A stretch of DNA of 64,000 bases from Warburgia ugandensis (GCA_035236585.1 CP141132.1:60981880-61045879); one strand, 5' to 3'; numbered from the stretch's first letter, positions 22,574 to 36,300 are shown. A program made the numbers and translations. The notes: generated from the sequence alone by a model not told the origin.

Positions 22574-25475
22574 TGTAACACCCCGGATTTTTAAGACATT
22601 TTTTTTTATTTTATTTATAAGAATGACATTTTAAATAAGAGCATTTGGGATCCCATGAAAAAAAAACTTTATTTAACATTCTTCTAAAACCTATCTTAAA
22701 AACTCCGGGTGTTAGTTTTCCTTTCTCAAAATAGCATACATGTAAATTAAATAATCTGCGTATAAATCAACGTCAAATAAATTGGCGCCTTTATTTTAAA
22801 TCAAATAAATGTCCAAAACACAATAATAATATGGCCCAGGGTCTATCCATCATAACATCCCATATAAATGTCCAACATATGTCCAAACATCTAAATCACA
22901 TCCAATATAAAGTATGCAGTCCATAATAAAATCCAAATGATAATCCTGTTTAATGACTCACATCACTGTCTAACACTATAGAAAAATGGTCTTCAGCAGC
23001 TCTCACGGCTTCTCAACAGCCTTGCCTTTCCTGTTATCGCGCTCGAGATCTAAGGCATTGCAAAACAAAGCAATGCCTCAGCAAGCTATCGCTTGTGTAG
23101 GTACATAGACAATTAATGTAATAAATGAAAGAAATAATGAACAACTCTGATGAAAAGTCCAACATTTATGAAAATAATGATATCATGATGCCATGTTCAA
23201 ATAAATGCCAATTTATTCCATATGCTAAAACATGCAATTCACGGAGTTAAAACATGACACGAATCAATAAAATGGAGCATACAACAAGAATAAGGGCACC
23301 CTAAGGTAATGGGTCCCACCACATCGCACTAACATCCCTGATCAGGAGTACACATAGTCAACCTCTGAGTGTCGTCACACCCAGGCATACCATCCATAAC
23401 CATGCTCATCATACATGCACACATAATAAGAATATGGGTCATCATGCTGCAGTGGCAACCCTCCATGGGTATAAACCACCGCCGCTCTCCGTTAACACCA
23501 TAACGGAAGACTTGGCGTCTGTCCCCATGGAAAGGCTCAGACCGGTAGTGTGGACTATCCATGTTACCAAACCCCTACCGAATGCCATCTATGGGCAGGT
23601 GGCTATCATATCACAAAATCACCACATCATAATCTCGGAAGGTGGGTGGTCGGCCCTATCCCTCCTAGCATGACGCCCACCGGGCGAGAGCACCCGACAT
23701 CAAATATAAAACACGAAAATCATATGTATATGCTAAAACACAAGAGCACTTATAGCTTGCAATCCCCAAGACATGCCCCTCATCCTGGGGTTAGCCTATA
23801 AAAGGACCAGCTAATAAGCCTCTATTCTCATTTCCATGTAATTCCATGCATTTTCTATATATATAATAAGAAATAAGTCTCTAATTAAGCATAACTAATT
23901 AACATCATGCTTGTAAAAGCATTTGAAATAAGTTTATTCAGTAAAAGATTTCAATTTGGAATAACCATCCTGTACTCAATGTCGCATGAAATCCACGATA
24001 AATAATAATTGCAATTTAAAACACAATCACACATGATGCTATGTTTAAACATGGTTTAAAAATCAAGGAAAAACATTAGTTGTCGTCACCTACCTCAGTG
24101 TGAGACCACTAGCTTGCTAATAATTCCCTTTAACTGGTATATTCAAGTGCACCTATACATGTCACATCACTATTTTAATATTTTTTTAAATAACAAGTTG
24201 TCATTTCTAAATTTTTAAGTTAAAACTAGGTCCGCGTCGTCAATACGGTCACAATGTCTCTTTCGGATCGTGATTTGGACCTCTCTAACTCCCAAAAATC
24301 AAGTTTTAGTGAAAACTACCCCAAATGGGGCCTGCCAGACCACCATAATGTGGTTTATACCGGCGGCGCCCTTTTCCGCCGGTTTATACCGGCGCCACGA
24401 AGACGCACAAAGACGCAGACGCCACACGGGACGTGTGCGTGCGTCACGGCCCCACTGCGACCGCCAACCTGCTCCTTCCCGCACGCGCGCGACGACGACA
24501 TTGTGTGACGTCGTCCCGAGTGCGTCCTGGCATCAGCGCCAGGGCGCCGACGCCGGAGAAGACGACCGGATTCTGGTAGCCTCCGGCGAAGCTACAGAGC
24601 TCCGTTTTGCGTGATTTTTGCGTCATTTTCTTCAGAATTCTCTCTAGAATCCATTTATGCCCTCCTTTTACACTGATTTTGCCAAAAACCATGGTTTTTA
24701 AACCATTTTTCTCAAGTTCCTAAAATCATCCCTAGCTACTGGTTTTTGCGTTTTCTGGAGAAATCCACCGTTGGATCACTCCCAAATTTAAAGGGTTTGC
24801 TCTTGGGTCTTTTGTGCACTAGTTGGACGGTGCGATTACTAAAAGGACAAGGTTTGATCCATGAAATCACTCTCCAACAGTAGCGTGCACACAGGTTCCC
24901 AAGAAATCCTATTTTTCCTAATTTTTTTCATGCTTTTCTAATTAGTTTTCCTATTTAATAAATACGGAAAAATAGATTTTAAGGCTTATCTTGCGCCTGG
25001 CCGAGGTTGCTCGTGTTGCCGGGGTTCCGCTCGCCGGAAAAATGCAATCTTTCCAGGCTAGGGTTCTGCGTAAAAACTAAGAGAAAATGCTCAAAGTGGA
25101 GCGTTTTGGCTCCTAGGGGAGCATAGATATAGGGTTTAGAGTCCTAGGGGAAGAGAAACTCTTCCCCACATGTCTCTTTCCACATCTCTCCGGCGATTTC
25201 GCCGGACTGGTAGAGACGTGTGGAAGACAGGGGTGCCGTTATCAATTGGACCCCTGTGTAACACGTTTCTGTCAAAAGACCAATTTGCCCTTACAACTTC
25301 AACGGCTCATAACTCCCTCGTTTGAGCTCCGTTTTTCGCGTTCTTGGTGGCGTTGGACTCGTATCGACGAGAACTTTCTAATTCTTATGTTTTTAGGAAA
25401 AATTTCCATCTATAGATTTTTATTTTTATTTATTTAAAAATTTCCTATTTTATCCTAAAAATTAAGGATATTACA
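22574..25475 (-). mobile_element. Solo LTR of a Ty3/gypsy element, 2.9 kb, with TSD GCTAG
   Basis: The plus strand begins TGTAACACCCCGG and ends AAGGATATTACA. It is flanked on both sides by the 5-bp direct repeat GCTAG (22569-22573 and 25476-25480). Plant Ty3 LTRs commonly end in GGGGTGTTACA, so the element is read on the minus strand. The conserved CTTGCTGAG-type hairpin (23053-23078) agrees with that orientation. No gag or pol lies inside and no second LTR is adjacent, so recombination to a solo LTR is the simplest reading. It is GC- and CpG-rich in part, unlike its surroundings, which suggests a fairly recent insertion. Confidence 0.85.
24350..24620. other. CpG-rich segment inside the solo LTR
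   Basis: The stretch is dense in CpG (CCGGCGGCGCCC, CGCACGCGCGCGACGACGAC, GGCGCCGACGCCGG) in an otherwise AT-rich window. It opens overlapping frames of 61-114 aa on both strands that look like composition artefacts. In the LTR's sense (minus) direction it lies in the 5' third, where promoter or leader would sit. Confidence 0.7.
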
Positions 25476-25480
25476 GCTAG

Positions 25481-25885
25481 TCTTGAAACTCAAATTTTCT
25501 TATCAAGAGATGAGGCCTAACAAAACCCTTGAATGTTCATTACTATTTTTCGATGAGTTGGATTTGGTTTTTAACCAAAGGGTAAGAGTTCAATTTTGTA
25601 TGATTTTAAAGCATTACATGTTAGACTCTTGCATGTTTATGGACTGCATTTTATTATTGGATTCTTGCAAATAAGGAGTCCAAGAGTGTCTTTTTTAATG
25701 TGAAATAGGAATTTGCTAGTATTCCATTGTGGGCATCTTCTTATGTGGCCATCGAGCATGCTCAATGACTTTTTTTGTTATGTCGAAGAGCCATGTTAAT
25801 AACTATTAGATCATAATTAGTTAATTAAACTATTTACAAGACCTTAATTTTTTCTCATATCCATGACCTTGATATAGTTAGATAA
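25481..25885. other. Spacer between two related LTRs, nothing recognised
   Basis: This is the continuation of the sequence interrupted at 22573. Only short frames occur. Confidence 0.4.
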
Positions 25886-28800
25886 TGTGACACCTTAGGT
25901 TTTAACCAATAATACAATACCAATTTTTATAAAAGTGAGATCCTTGTTTTAAAAACTTTGATTTTAAATTTCACTAAAAACAAAACTCCAATAAAAATCA
26001 TTTGTTTCAAAACCCTAAGAGTCATACAACCACAAAATTGCCTATTTAACTATAAAATAATATTCTCAAATTTACCAAAAGTTCGACAAAGTCTCCTTTG
26101 TAATACAAAATCACTTGATGGACACAATATACAAAAACACATCACATAGGAGACTCAGTCTTCATAACCATCCATCCAAATTAATTTTAAATCTCCATAA
26201 AACCATATAACAACTTTACCTAGGGTCTGTCCATGCACAACCATCACATCCAACATAGATACATCCATATTTTCCAAGTCACAATATAAACCATACATAT
26301 ATGCAATCCATAATTAACACTGAGGTTATGTTATACAAAAACCTTTTCCATTTTTTAAGATCTCCTTTAAGCATCACATGAAGGCCTTCAACACCCTTGC
26401 TACTATATCAACATGTTTAACTTGCTGTCTCTCACTGTATTTGAGGCATTGCAAAAACATCACAATGCCTCAACAAGTTCTGCTTGTGCAGGTACATAAA
26501 CATTTAATGTAATGATATTATGGCATAAAAGAATAATCGAATAGCAAGAACTGATATGAGTGTAAATCACAATATCCATGAAATACAAATGTTATAAATC
26601 ATGTCAATATGAGTAGCAAAATATCATGTGCAATAAAACATGGATCTCCTAGATGTAAAGCATGATCTAATAAAATCTCACATGAATATAATGTCAATAG
26701 GCAGAGCACCCAAGATATGTGGGTTCCACGAGTGTCCCATATACCGCACAATAGTACCAATCCTTTGAGTGTCATCAGACCCAGGAACACAATGATATAT
26801 CAATGCTTATCATGCATACACATAGGACAATACTATGGATCGTCATGCTGTAGTGGTAACCAATCTCTGGGTCTACCACTTACTGCTCTCCATCGACATC
26901 GTAACAAGAGACTCATCGGCCATTCGCATGGGTGGACCAGATTGGTAGGGTGGACTACCCATGATACCAACCCTTATCAAGTGTCATATGTGGGCAGGTG
27001 TCTATCATATCATAATTTTAGAGGGTGGGTGGTCAAACCTAATCCTTCCCAACATGACATCCATTAGGTGAAAGCACCCATATAAATCATAAAACATGAA
27101 AATCACGAAGACCAGAAGCACTTAAGGCTCTCCATCCCAAGGTACTACCTCTCATCCCAGGATTAACCTCTCAAAGACCAGCCACTAAGCCTCCATGTAT
27201 ACCTCATAAAACCAGAAGCATTCGTAGCTCACTATCCGAAGGCACTGCCCCTCATCCTAGGGTTAGCCTCTTAAGGACTAGCCACCAAGCCTCCACTACC
27301 AATTCCAAGGAAATCATTCAAACTCAGTGATGCAATATAGAAAAGATGTTTACAATCCATTAATAACAAATATATAAGATCCAAAGTATCAAAACCCAAT
27401 AAGGAAGTTCGATCATAAAATCTCCTCAATACGCTATCAAATTCTCATATCTATGATAGCAAAATAAATAAAAAATCATAAGTGCACATATGAAAGAATC
27501 CATGCTATAACAATCCCAATCAATCAATATGTCGTGATAGTGCAAGATCTTAGAAAACCAATATGAAATATTAAATGTCGTCACCTACCTCAGATGAAGA
27601 ATTACTTGTCTGTACCTCTTAAATCAATCAGACTCTAGTCTAGCTCAGTCCGCCTCAGTCTCACCACTTGGATACACATCACCTCCAAGTAGCATATAGA
27701 ATTTAAATTATCTAAATTGGATTCTTAATTATAAAACACATTATATTTCTATATCTCAGTATATGGCATTTCAGTACAATCCAATGGCCCCTCGCCATGG
27801 AATCTCAAGGTGGGGCCTACCTCATTCAACTAATAATCCAAATCATGATGATTTAGGCCAGCCTATAACCATTGGGCTTCTTTCATAATTACATCATTAT
27901 ATGTTCCAAAGCTATCATACTCAGATTATTTCAATCTTAAGAAATTTTATCAAAATCAACCAATCAAGCATCATTTTATGCTATTCATGCATAACCTTAT
28001 ATAATTATAGCTAAATTAATAAAAATTAAGAGGTTAGGATGATAATCCTACCTCATCTAAGTCCATCTAAAGGATATCCAATAGTCTGCATTGCTGGATC
28101 ATCAATCGGAAACCTCAAATGTCCCCGATCAAAGATATCCGTATTGATCTGATGACATTTCTCCCACTCATGATCTCACATCAAAGAATACATCAATAAT
28201 TTTATTCATATAATCTCAAAGATTCATTTGAATGGAATGGATCATCAATCTCGATCCAATTCTGCATTTAAATCATTGATCGATCTCAGTTGTTGGTCAA
28301 GATCGGCTAGATCATCTCTCAAATATCTCAGATCTAGATACCTCACATAGATCTTGATCTACGCATCACAAGGATCATGATGAATGGTTCATATCTTAAA
28401 ATCGCACCTCACGGATCTTCGATTTGATATAGATCCAAATTGGATAGTCAAATGATCTCCGATCAAAGATCTGACCTTTCTATGATGCAGACCACAACAA
28501 AATACACCTAGAGCATGATTTTCATTCCATTCTGACAAGTCATCGGCATTGATTGGCAGTCGCTGAAGAAGGTGACCGACGCGATTATCACCGGTGGCCC
28601 ATTTCTCATTGGATCTCAAATTCCTCAAAAGGGATTGTAAATCAGAGCCTCACCTTCACTCCCTTGAAATTTGGTGGAAATTTAACATAGTTTGATGCTA
28701 GAAAATTAGAAGAAAAGTTGCCATTCTCGAATTTCTATCATTTGCCAATGTCATCTTCAATGGCTTGATTATCCCTTATTACTTGCCCAATCGCAGTGAT

Positions 28801-29295
28801 TTTTGAGGCTTTTTGTTTGAGGGATCATGAAAAATAAAATGATCAGTCGAATAATCAATTTGAGCAGCCATTTTTTCTTACGATACCTACAAATCTAACC
28901 CCTGTAAAAACGTCATTTTTCTCCTTTTTACCACCATTTCACGCAGTCACTGAAATTTTACACCTTTGTCGATGGTTATTGGCTCCTTCCTCTCTCTCTC
29001 TCTCTCTCTTCTTCCCACGCCAGGTGACAATCATTGACTGTCACCTAACTAGGGGGATGTGCTATTATCAAACAGCACCTCCCTTTTCGATATATCTTTT
29101 TTTTATAATATACTTCATGTTCAAATTTTCATATCTTTGCCATCCGGACTCCAATTTCAGCAAAATTTGTGTCATTGGAATAGTCTTTCCTAGTACAATC
29201 TAATTTTATAGGTTTCAATACTTGGTTTGATGTTTATCTAGTTTTTCACTCATAAAACTCTATTTTTCAAATTTCACTCAAATTGGGATTTAACA
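25886..29295 (-). mobile_element. Older LTR related to the 22.6-25.5 kb solo LTR
   Basis: The plus strand begins TGTGACACCTTAGG and ends GGGATTTAACA, so the minus strand starts TGTTAAATCCC as many Ty3 LTRs do. The segment 26330-27300 is collinear with 22970-23850. Shared text includes GAGGCATTGCA..CAATGCCTCA.CAAG, GTGCAGGTACATA, GAGTGTC.TCA.ACCCAGG, TGGGCAGGTG and GGTGGGTGGTC. Many CpG sites of the other copy are TpG or CpA here, the expected decay of methylated DNA, so this copy is older. No matching target-site duplication was found. Frames inside are spurious. Confidence 0.7.
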
Positions 29296-29307
29296 ATTAG
29301 GGATTTT

Positions 29308-29560
29308 ATAGATAATCTTATCCATTATCTTGAATGTGGTGACATAGTTTTATCCACTATCTTGATTGTAGTTGGATAATCTTATCCCGACTTTGAATGT
29401 AGTTGGATGAGCTTATCTATGATCTTGAATGTAGTTGGATCATATTATTCATGATCTTCAAGTGGTTGAATAATTTTATCCATGATCTTGAATGTGTTTG
29501 GATGGTCTTATCCTTGATCTTAAAAGTGATTGGATAGTGTGTTGTAAGTTGGACAACTCT
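29308..29560. repeat. 32-bp minisatellite, about 8 degenerate units
   Basis: Units of 31-32 bp follow the pattern AGTTGGAT.ATCTTATCCATGATCTTGAATGT. Examples start near 29367, 29398, 29430, 29462 and 29493. It starts directly after the older LTR. Confidence 0.8.
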
Positions 29561-32460
29561 ATCCATGATTTTGTTCATGAAATTATATCATGTTGGGTGA
29601 AAAGCACTTGTTGACATCAAAATAATAATGATATTATACTAAAGTGATTAATTAAATACTTACTGCATTATGGCAATGTTTCATTCCTTATAAATGTGTT
29701 AAATGGAAGGATGAATATTGTACCATTGGTGTCATAGTTGTGACACTATGAATGGAAAGTTTGTGTAAATGAGATGCCCATATTACATCCATATTATTGT
29801 ATGGTTACTATCATTATATTTATAATATGTAGTAGATGAGTGTGATGTATGTAAGATGATATGAGGAACAGCTTGATGTGGTTATGAATGTGATGGTGGT
29901 AGTGATAACACTACATGTATTTCATGCATGATATGAGTGTGTTCTTAGACTAATAGAGCCAAGCCAGTATATTTGTTTCCTAGATGACTATATGGGTCGA
30001 GATGCCTGAGGCCAAATGCCTATGTGATTAGATTAGCCCAAATGCTTGGATGACTAGATGGGTCTAGATGCTTGGGTAATCGGATGAGCATGAAGATTTA
30101 AGGGTCTGTGGGGCCCAAGTGATAGAGCTATTAAGAATAGTGGCCATGTGAAATAGTGATGCAAGATAAAAAGTGTGGATACCAAACAACATAAATGAAG
30201 TTAGTTATCAGTATTTTTGTGTTGTATTGCTATAATGTATTTAGTTTGGGCATGCTATCATTATATTTATCTTATGAGATGATATGATTGTTGCATGCTT
30301 TTATAATATGACTAAATTATTACAACTATGAAATGTATTAACATTTTGAACGATACTGAATAATGTGTTTAGACATGTGAGAATAGTGAGATGATGGTGG
30401 TGTTAGTTCAATATAGTTATGTACTTCTACTTAATGTAGTTCTCATGATTTATCGAAGTATCTAGCTCTCTTTTTTGTTGGACATTTCAAGGTAATGAAC
30501 TCCTCTTGAATTTGAAATGTTTATTCTACCTTAAATCTTACGAAGTATCTTTTATTGACTCCTTTAAGAGTTTCTAGACTCTCCTCTTCAATGAATTTCT
30601 CACTAAGCTTTTCTCCCACAAATCTCACCCCTCTCCCCTTCCAAGTGATAAGAGCTGACACACATCTTTAGCATGCATAGGACCAAGTGAGCAGTGATAT
30701 CTTGCATGAGTAGGCATCCTCAACATTCATCTTCACGACCACACCATACCATGGCATGAGGATTGAGGATTTGAATGTATCTGTTGTGATTTGAATTGCA
30801 TGTGTAATGAAATGTTGATTGTTTATTTATGAAAACTTTTTCTCTTAAGTATATTTTGATTTGATGGTAGTATATTCTTTTCAAAAATAGAGTGATGGTT
30901 TATTGAGCAAAGTTGTACTTCTTAATAAACTTGAGATATTATGATTTTTGTGTAGTAATACTACATTGCATTTTTTTTAAGTTGTGAGTATTCTTGAATG
31001 GCTTACTTGAATTGTGATTGTGATTGTGATTTGATATAAATATGTGTAGAGTTAGGTAAAGGCCTGCCCCAAGTTGGTTGCTACATATGTATCTTTAATA
31101 TTTATGTGTATGCAAGAGATAGCTCTTATCTTGTTTAAAACAATGGGAGAGATTGGAATAAAAGATTATTAAGCCATATATACTTTTCTCTTTTAAAAGA
31201 TAATGTATAGTTGTAATTTTTTGTAAGGAATGATAAACTTAAGTATGCCATAATGAGATGCATCAATGTGGAATGTCTATGCATGTTTTTTGGAAGATCT
31301 ATGTCAATGGTCATTTGATCATATGTACGCCCTACACATTCATCTCATGAATCAAATCGAAGCACGTAAACAATAGCCATACTGAATATTATGATTATGG
31401 ACCTCTTATCATGAAATGAATCATGTAACACTTTGTATGATTTACTTTCATAAAAAATGATAATTTCTTACAATTTGATGTATCCATGGAACATATTAAT
31501 CTCACACTGAAAAGTAGGATCCTCTCCATGAATCACTCTTTGGATTTCATTTCCATTTCGTATCACCATGAGAACATTATCTACTCATCTATCTAAGTCT
31601 ATAAATTAGTTGTATAACCCAAACAATTCAAAGAAACTAGAGAAAGTAGTTAATAAATAACTTCTCAAGTGGAATACAAATGTTCATATAGATAGATAGA
31701 GAAAGAAATAGATAGGAATAGAAAGAGAAGAGTAAAATAAATCATTTTTTCACTCATAAATATTCACATTCCTGTCATAAGTCACTTTCACACAACCATC
31801 CATCCACACATTTAAATTCTGGTTCATAATCATCATATCCTCATTGTAATTCTCCATGCACACTCATGCACCAAATTAGCCCTAGAAAATTGAATATACT
31901 TTCGATTTAGGTGATTTGAAAGCTATTATAATGATATTAAAATTTTCTATTGATTATTTCAATATAATTCTTTTTTATCAGCAATTTACACCATTTTGAT
32001 TTGATGAATAGTATCTAAAACCAATTTCCTCAATTTATCTTTAGTTATCCCTAATTACAAAATAAAATTGATACAAACATATTAGGAGCACTCCAAATGC
32101 CCTGATATGTTATAAAATCACAAATAATATTTAAAAAAATATAAAATAATGTTTAGCCTACCAATTCCTATAGCACACATCAATTGAAAACACTTGTCAA
32201 TTTTAGTTTCATGATGGGTAGGTGAAAAAAAGACTTACCCATCTATTTATTATTGCTCACTCACCCCTTAGCTTGGAAATTTGGAAGGCACATGATTGAG
32301 AAGTGTATGGAGGCCAGCCCATTAAACTTCTAGCATTATTTATCATTAAAAAGTCAAAGTTAAAAATTTGTGCAAGTTTTTGACAAAAAAAATCAATACA
32401 TGCAAGCCCAAAAGATAATTCTTGATCTATGGGCTCAGAGCAACCTATCCCTCTCTAATC
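29561..32460. other. Intergenic DNA, no gene supported
   Basis: Only short frames are present. A local repeat of a GGGT.GAGATGC / GGGTCTAGATGCTTGGGT type occurs near 29990-30080, and a GATA/GAAA-rich patch lies at 31680-31735. The text between 30400 and 31100 could be LTR-derived, but no pair or domain supports it. Confidence 0.35.
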
Positions 32461-32462
32461 CC

Positions 32463-32963
32463 CGAATCATAGTGAACTCTTTGGAAACATCCACCTGAAG
32501 GCTTTTGCTTTGATGGATTAGCTCTCTCTAATATAGGTCGAGTTGGAACTAGGGACATTTTAAGAAAGCATAAGTGGGATTTCATTATAGGTTGTAGCAT
32601 ATACATTGATGAGAAAACTAACAACTTTGTTGAATGGTCAACACGTTATATGGACTTTAAATTATCTCTTAAACTTAACATTCACTCTTTGAAGATATTT
32701 GGTGATTTAAAATTTGTAATCAAAGCAATAACTTAGTAAATGTAGAAGGCATGGACTAGTTCATAGCTGCATCAATCAAGCATGTATATAAACAAGGCAA
32801 CGAAGCTATTGACCTTCTAGCCTCTTGTGCATCCACAACTAGATCCTCAAGAATATGGATGTCTACTCCTTCCTTATTGTATGATGTACTTGGCCTAATG
32901 TTCTAGTCACAGCTAGGCCTAGACCAATGTAATTTATGTTTGTCTAGAAAAAAAAAAAAAAAA
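32463..32963 (+). pseudogene. 3' fragment of a LINE: RNase H-like domain plus poly(A)
   Basis: Conceptual translation reads PPEGFCFDGLALSN, then DFIIGCSIYIDEKTNNFVEWS and LNIHSLKIFGDLKFVIKAI. These carry the Asp (FDG), Glu (VEW) and Asp (FGD) landmarks of the plant RNase H-like domain found at the end of L1-type LINEs. A stop after KAIT and frame shifts follow; the tail reads GNEAIDLLASCASTTRSS. A poly(A) run at 32949-32963 marks the 3' end. This is a 5'-truncated, inactive insertion that ends about 260 bp before the RPS15 TATA box. Confidence 0.75.
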
Positions 32964-33116
32964 ACTCTATTCTACCAAAAAGAAAAATGAAAAACTTGGG
33001 CCCATGCCCTCTTTTAATTGGATGTAAACCGTAGGTTTTATTGATTCAAACTTCAAACTCTTTGGATCCATTGACAATCCTAGGCCAATGCCCTAGATGT
33101 CATGTTCAAATCGTGA

Positions 33117-33311
33117 TGGGCCCCTCAAGTGTCGCCCACCAAATTGGCTCCTGTAGTAGGCGAACCCACAACATGACGGGGATATTTACGTCATTTAAGG
33201 GCTGCCGTCAAGAGGAAAGCCTTTATATACCCCGTCTCTCAGAAACCCTAGCCTACTGTTCTGCTTCGCATCACGCCTTCCCTCTAAACCCTAGAACAAG
33301 AGGTCGCAGCC
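33117..33311 (+). promoter_or_regulatory. RPS15 promoter and 5' leader
   Basis: TTTATATAC (33222-33230) is a good TATA box about 80 bp before the ATG. Two telo-box motifs AAACCCTAG (33243-33251 and 33286-33294) follow in the leader. A TGGGCC site II-type element lies at 33117-33122, and another TGGGCC is at about 32997. Telo boxes with site II elements are the known hallmark of plant ribosomal protein promoters and link expression to cell division. Confidence 0.7.
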
Positions 33312-36300
33312 ATGGTAAGTTCTCTTTTCTTCTTCTTCCTGCGTTTCATTTCTTCAGTCTCTGCTTGTTAGGATTTTATTCACATCTTGAAATTTCTGCG
33401 TTTGTTAGCATCTTTTTTGCTTATTCAAATCTTTGCATGTGTTAGAATTTTTTCTCATTCCATATGTTTGATTATCAGGCGGATGCTGATGTAGATGTTG
33501 GAGGCGCTCAGCCAAAGAGAAGAACATTCAAGAAGTTCTCCTTCAGAGGTGTCGATCTCGATCAGCTTCTTGATATGGGAACTGATGAGTTGGTCAAGCT
33601 CTTTACTGCTAGGGCTCGTAGAAGGTAGGGTTTCATTGTTGCCTTTTAAAATCCTGGTTTTTTTACTTTTCATTTCTTCTTCTTAATTTTGTTAGTGCTT
33701 AGTTCGGTCTGTTGTTGTTGGGTTTTATGAGATGATATTTCTGTTGTTGGTTTGGATGGTATCTCAATAGTGTTTTATTCCTTCTTCTTTTGATTATTGT
33801 TCATAGGTTTCAGCGTGGTCTGAAGAGGAAACCCATGGCTCTAATCAAGAAGCTTCGCAAGGCTGTAAGTTGATCTCCGGATATTTACCTTTTTGAATTA
33901 GGTGTAAATGGATTATATTTTTCAGTTTTTTTTGCTAGTTTTTTTTTTTTCACCATTCCTTCGGAAAGTTTGAGGGATTTCTTTCTTTCTTTTTTCCGCC
34001 AATCATGCTTCAGTAGGATCTTCCCGTTATTGAAGATTGTTTACTTATATGGAGTTCATAATAGCAGGATTGTCATTATGTTGGAAGATCTAGGCTTCTA
34101 TTTAGGTTGTGGTTATTATTTTTGTTTCAAACAAAGAGGTTTCAGGAGGTCTTGAATGAAGTTGTTATTTTGGTGGGAATTGGCCGATGTGGGAAAAAGA
34201 TTTGTTAAATAAGATCTTTTCTGGATATGGGGACATGGCAGTTTGCAGTTGAGTTGTCATTTCTTCTAAACAAATTACCCATTTGGAGAGGGCTTGGATG
34301 TGCAACCACATTTTTCGAAGGTTGTTGAGCAATAAATGAGTCGAGAATAGTAAGAGCTGGATGACATGCGTATGGTAATTCTTTTGAAGCTTTTGACATT
34401 GTCTTCTGGACAGTCCCTCAATCATTGCCCTTGATGGATCCTGATATTTGTTGGCCTTAGATGTGTGTCCAATGTGGGCTCGTTACAATGACATATCTAG
34501 TAGTGTTATAGAGAATTGGATCATCACATAGAAAATGAATGCATCTGAGTATGTCATTGTATAAACCCAGAAATAGATAGAGATAACTCTGTGAGCTCTC
34601 AGTCTGTATATCTGAATTGTTCCCAGCAATTAATCCCTAATATGTGTCTGGTATATTGACATTCATGACAAATGCCACTGTTTAACTTTTGGTTCTTTTG
34701 TGACTTCTTTGGTTTGTTTTGCCACTTCACTCTGGATCTGTTCCAATTCTCCTGCATTTAAGCTTTGTGGCTTTGACAATGTCTATTTTTGCATCATGAC
34801 GTCACAGTCAACAAACTTCATTACTTGGAAACATAACAGGCAATTATTCCACTGCAGTCAAATAAAATTGAAAAGGTATCCCATTGATATAAGTTCTTAA
34901 AATCATTAATTGCAGAAATATAACTAAATAAGTTTAAAATGATTGAGTGGCACACTCTAATCCAGTGGCAGGGAGAAAGGGTGACTTATGAATTTTCTTC
35001 ATCTCAGCAATTATAAATGTCACAGGAAAATTGCTGATTCAATTCTTCAAGTTTTGAGTGTAGATGAGTTTTGTCAAATGCCATAGTTTTGTGATACTTA
35101 TAGTACCTTTTGCCACCTCACTCTGGATGTTTTGTGATTCCTCTTCATTATATGATTTGTTTCCAGTCTCGAGTCACTGATTTAGAAGTTCTTGTTTTTG
35201 TCCTTTGTTTAGACCAATCTATTCTTGTTTCATTGTTGTTCATAGTTGTCAATGTTCACAAGATTCTTTCTTCTCACTCTTCTTTTTTGTATTTTTCTAG
35301 AAACGTGAAGCCCCTCCTGGCGAAAAGCCCGAGCCTGTCCGAACTCATCTCCGGAACATGATCATTGTACCTGAAATGATTGGAAGTATCATTGGTGTTT
35401 ACAATGGAAAAACCTTTAACCAGGTTGAAATCAAGGTGAGTTCTTATCCTTACTATTCTTTTTTGTTTTGTAGTTAATAGTTCCATGGCAGTGGTATTTG
35501 AATTTTGAAGGTAGGCAGAGCTTAATTGTGCTATTTGCTTCCCTCTTATGTATCCAGAAAAGGTACCAAGTTAAAATGAACAGCACGAAGATATAAATGG
35601 TTTTGTTTTGCTAGATGGTTTCATAATCTCTCATACTTATTTTCTTATTAGTAAAGATAAATGAAAGTTCCCCTCAATGCTTTGATACTGAGATGCAGAC
35701 CCAAATCACTGTTGAATTTTTAAAACCTATTCTGGTTATAGCACACTAATGTCTTATAACACTATTCAACACAAACTGTGGTTTCGGCAGGACTTCTTTT
35801 AGAGAATGCCCCTTACACACTGCCTGTTAACCCCTTTCCGGTGCTGCCTTTGCCTTTGTAAAATTCCTCATGTAAGCCTTGCATTTGCACCATTTGTTGA
35901 TTTTTCAATTTCTGCAGTTACCTTCTTGTACCAGGAATGGGAGTTGTCAAAATAAGCTGTACTTGTGGTTACAGAACGCACAGATATTACTGGGAAAACG
36001 TTGTTTATACTCTTTAAAAATAAAGAGAAAAAAAATTCATTTCTTAACTAACAAAGTTCATCAATGGTAAATCAAGATATGAATCCTTAAGAACATAATT
36101 TGATTATGTTCTCATTCTTTCCTGGCAAAATTGGTACCTGGTCCTGTTAATTGATTCGTACTGCCGGACCTCCTTGATTTCTTGTGACCTAAAACATTGT
36201 GCTCCAAATGAATTTATAATTTTACTGGTACCGTAGCATTTCCTTGTTATGTCTTGGCTATCACATGCTGAACAATGTTATACAGTTCTGACCTTGGCAG

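Noticed and set aside
24254-24692. Overlapping 61-114-aa frames on both strands
   Set aside because: They come from high GC and few stops in the CpG-rich LTR segment; no domain and no splice support.
22574-29295. The two related LTRs as a pair flanking one element
   Set aside because: They are only 410 bp apart, differ strongly in age and length, and the first has its own TSD; better read as independent insertions.
33041-33445. 134-aa frame over the RPS15 promoter and first intron
   Set aside because: It runs through the TATA box, telo boxes, exon 1 and intron 1 in a different frame; not coding.
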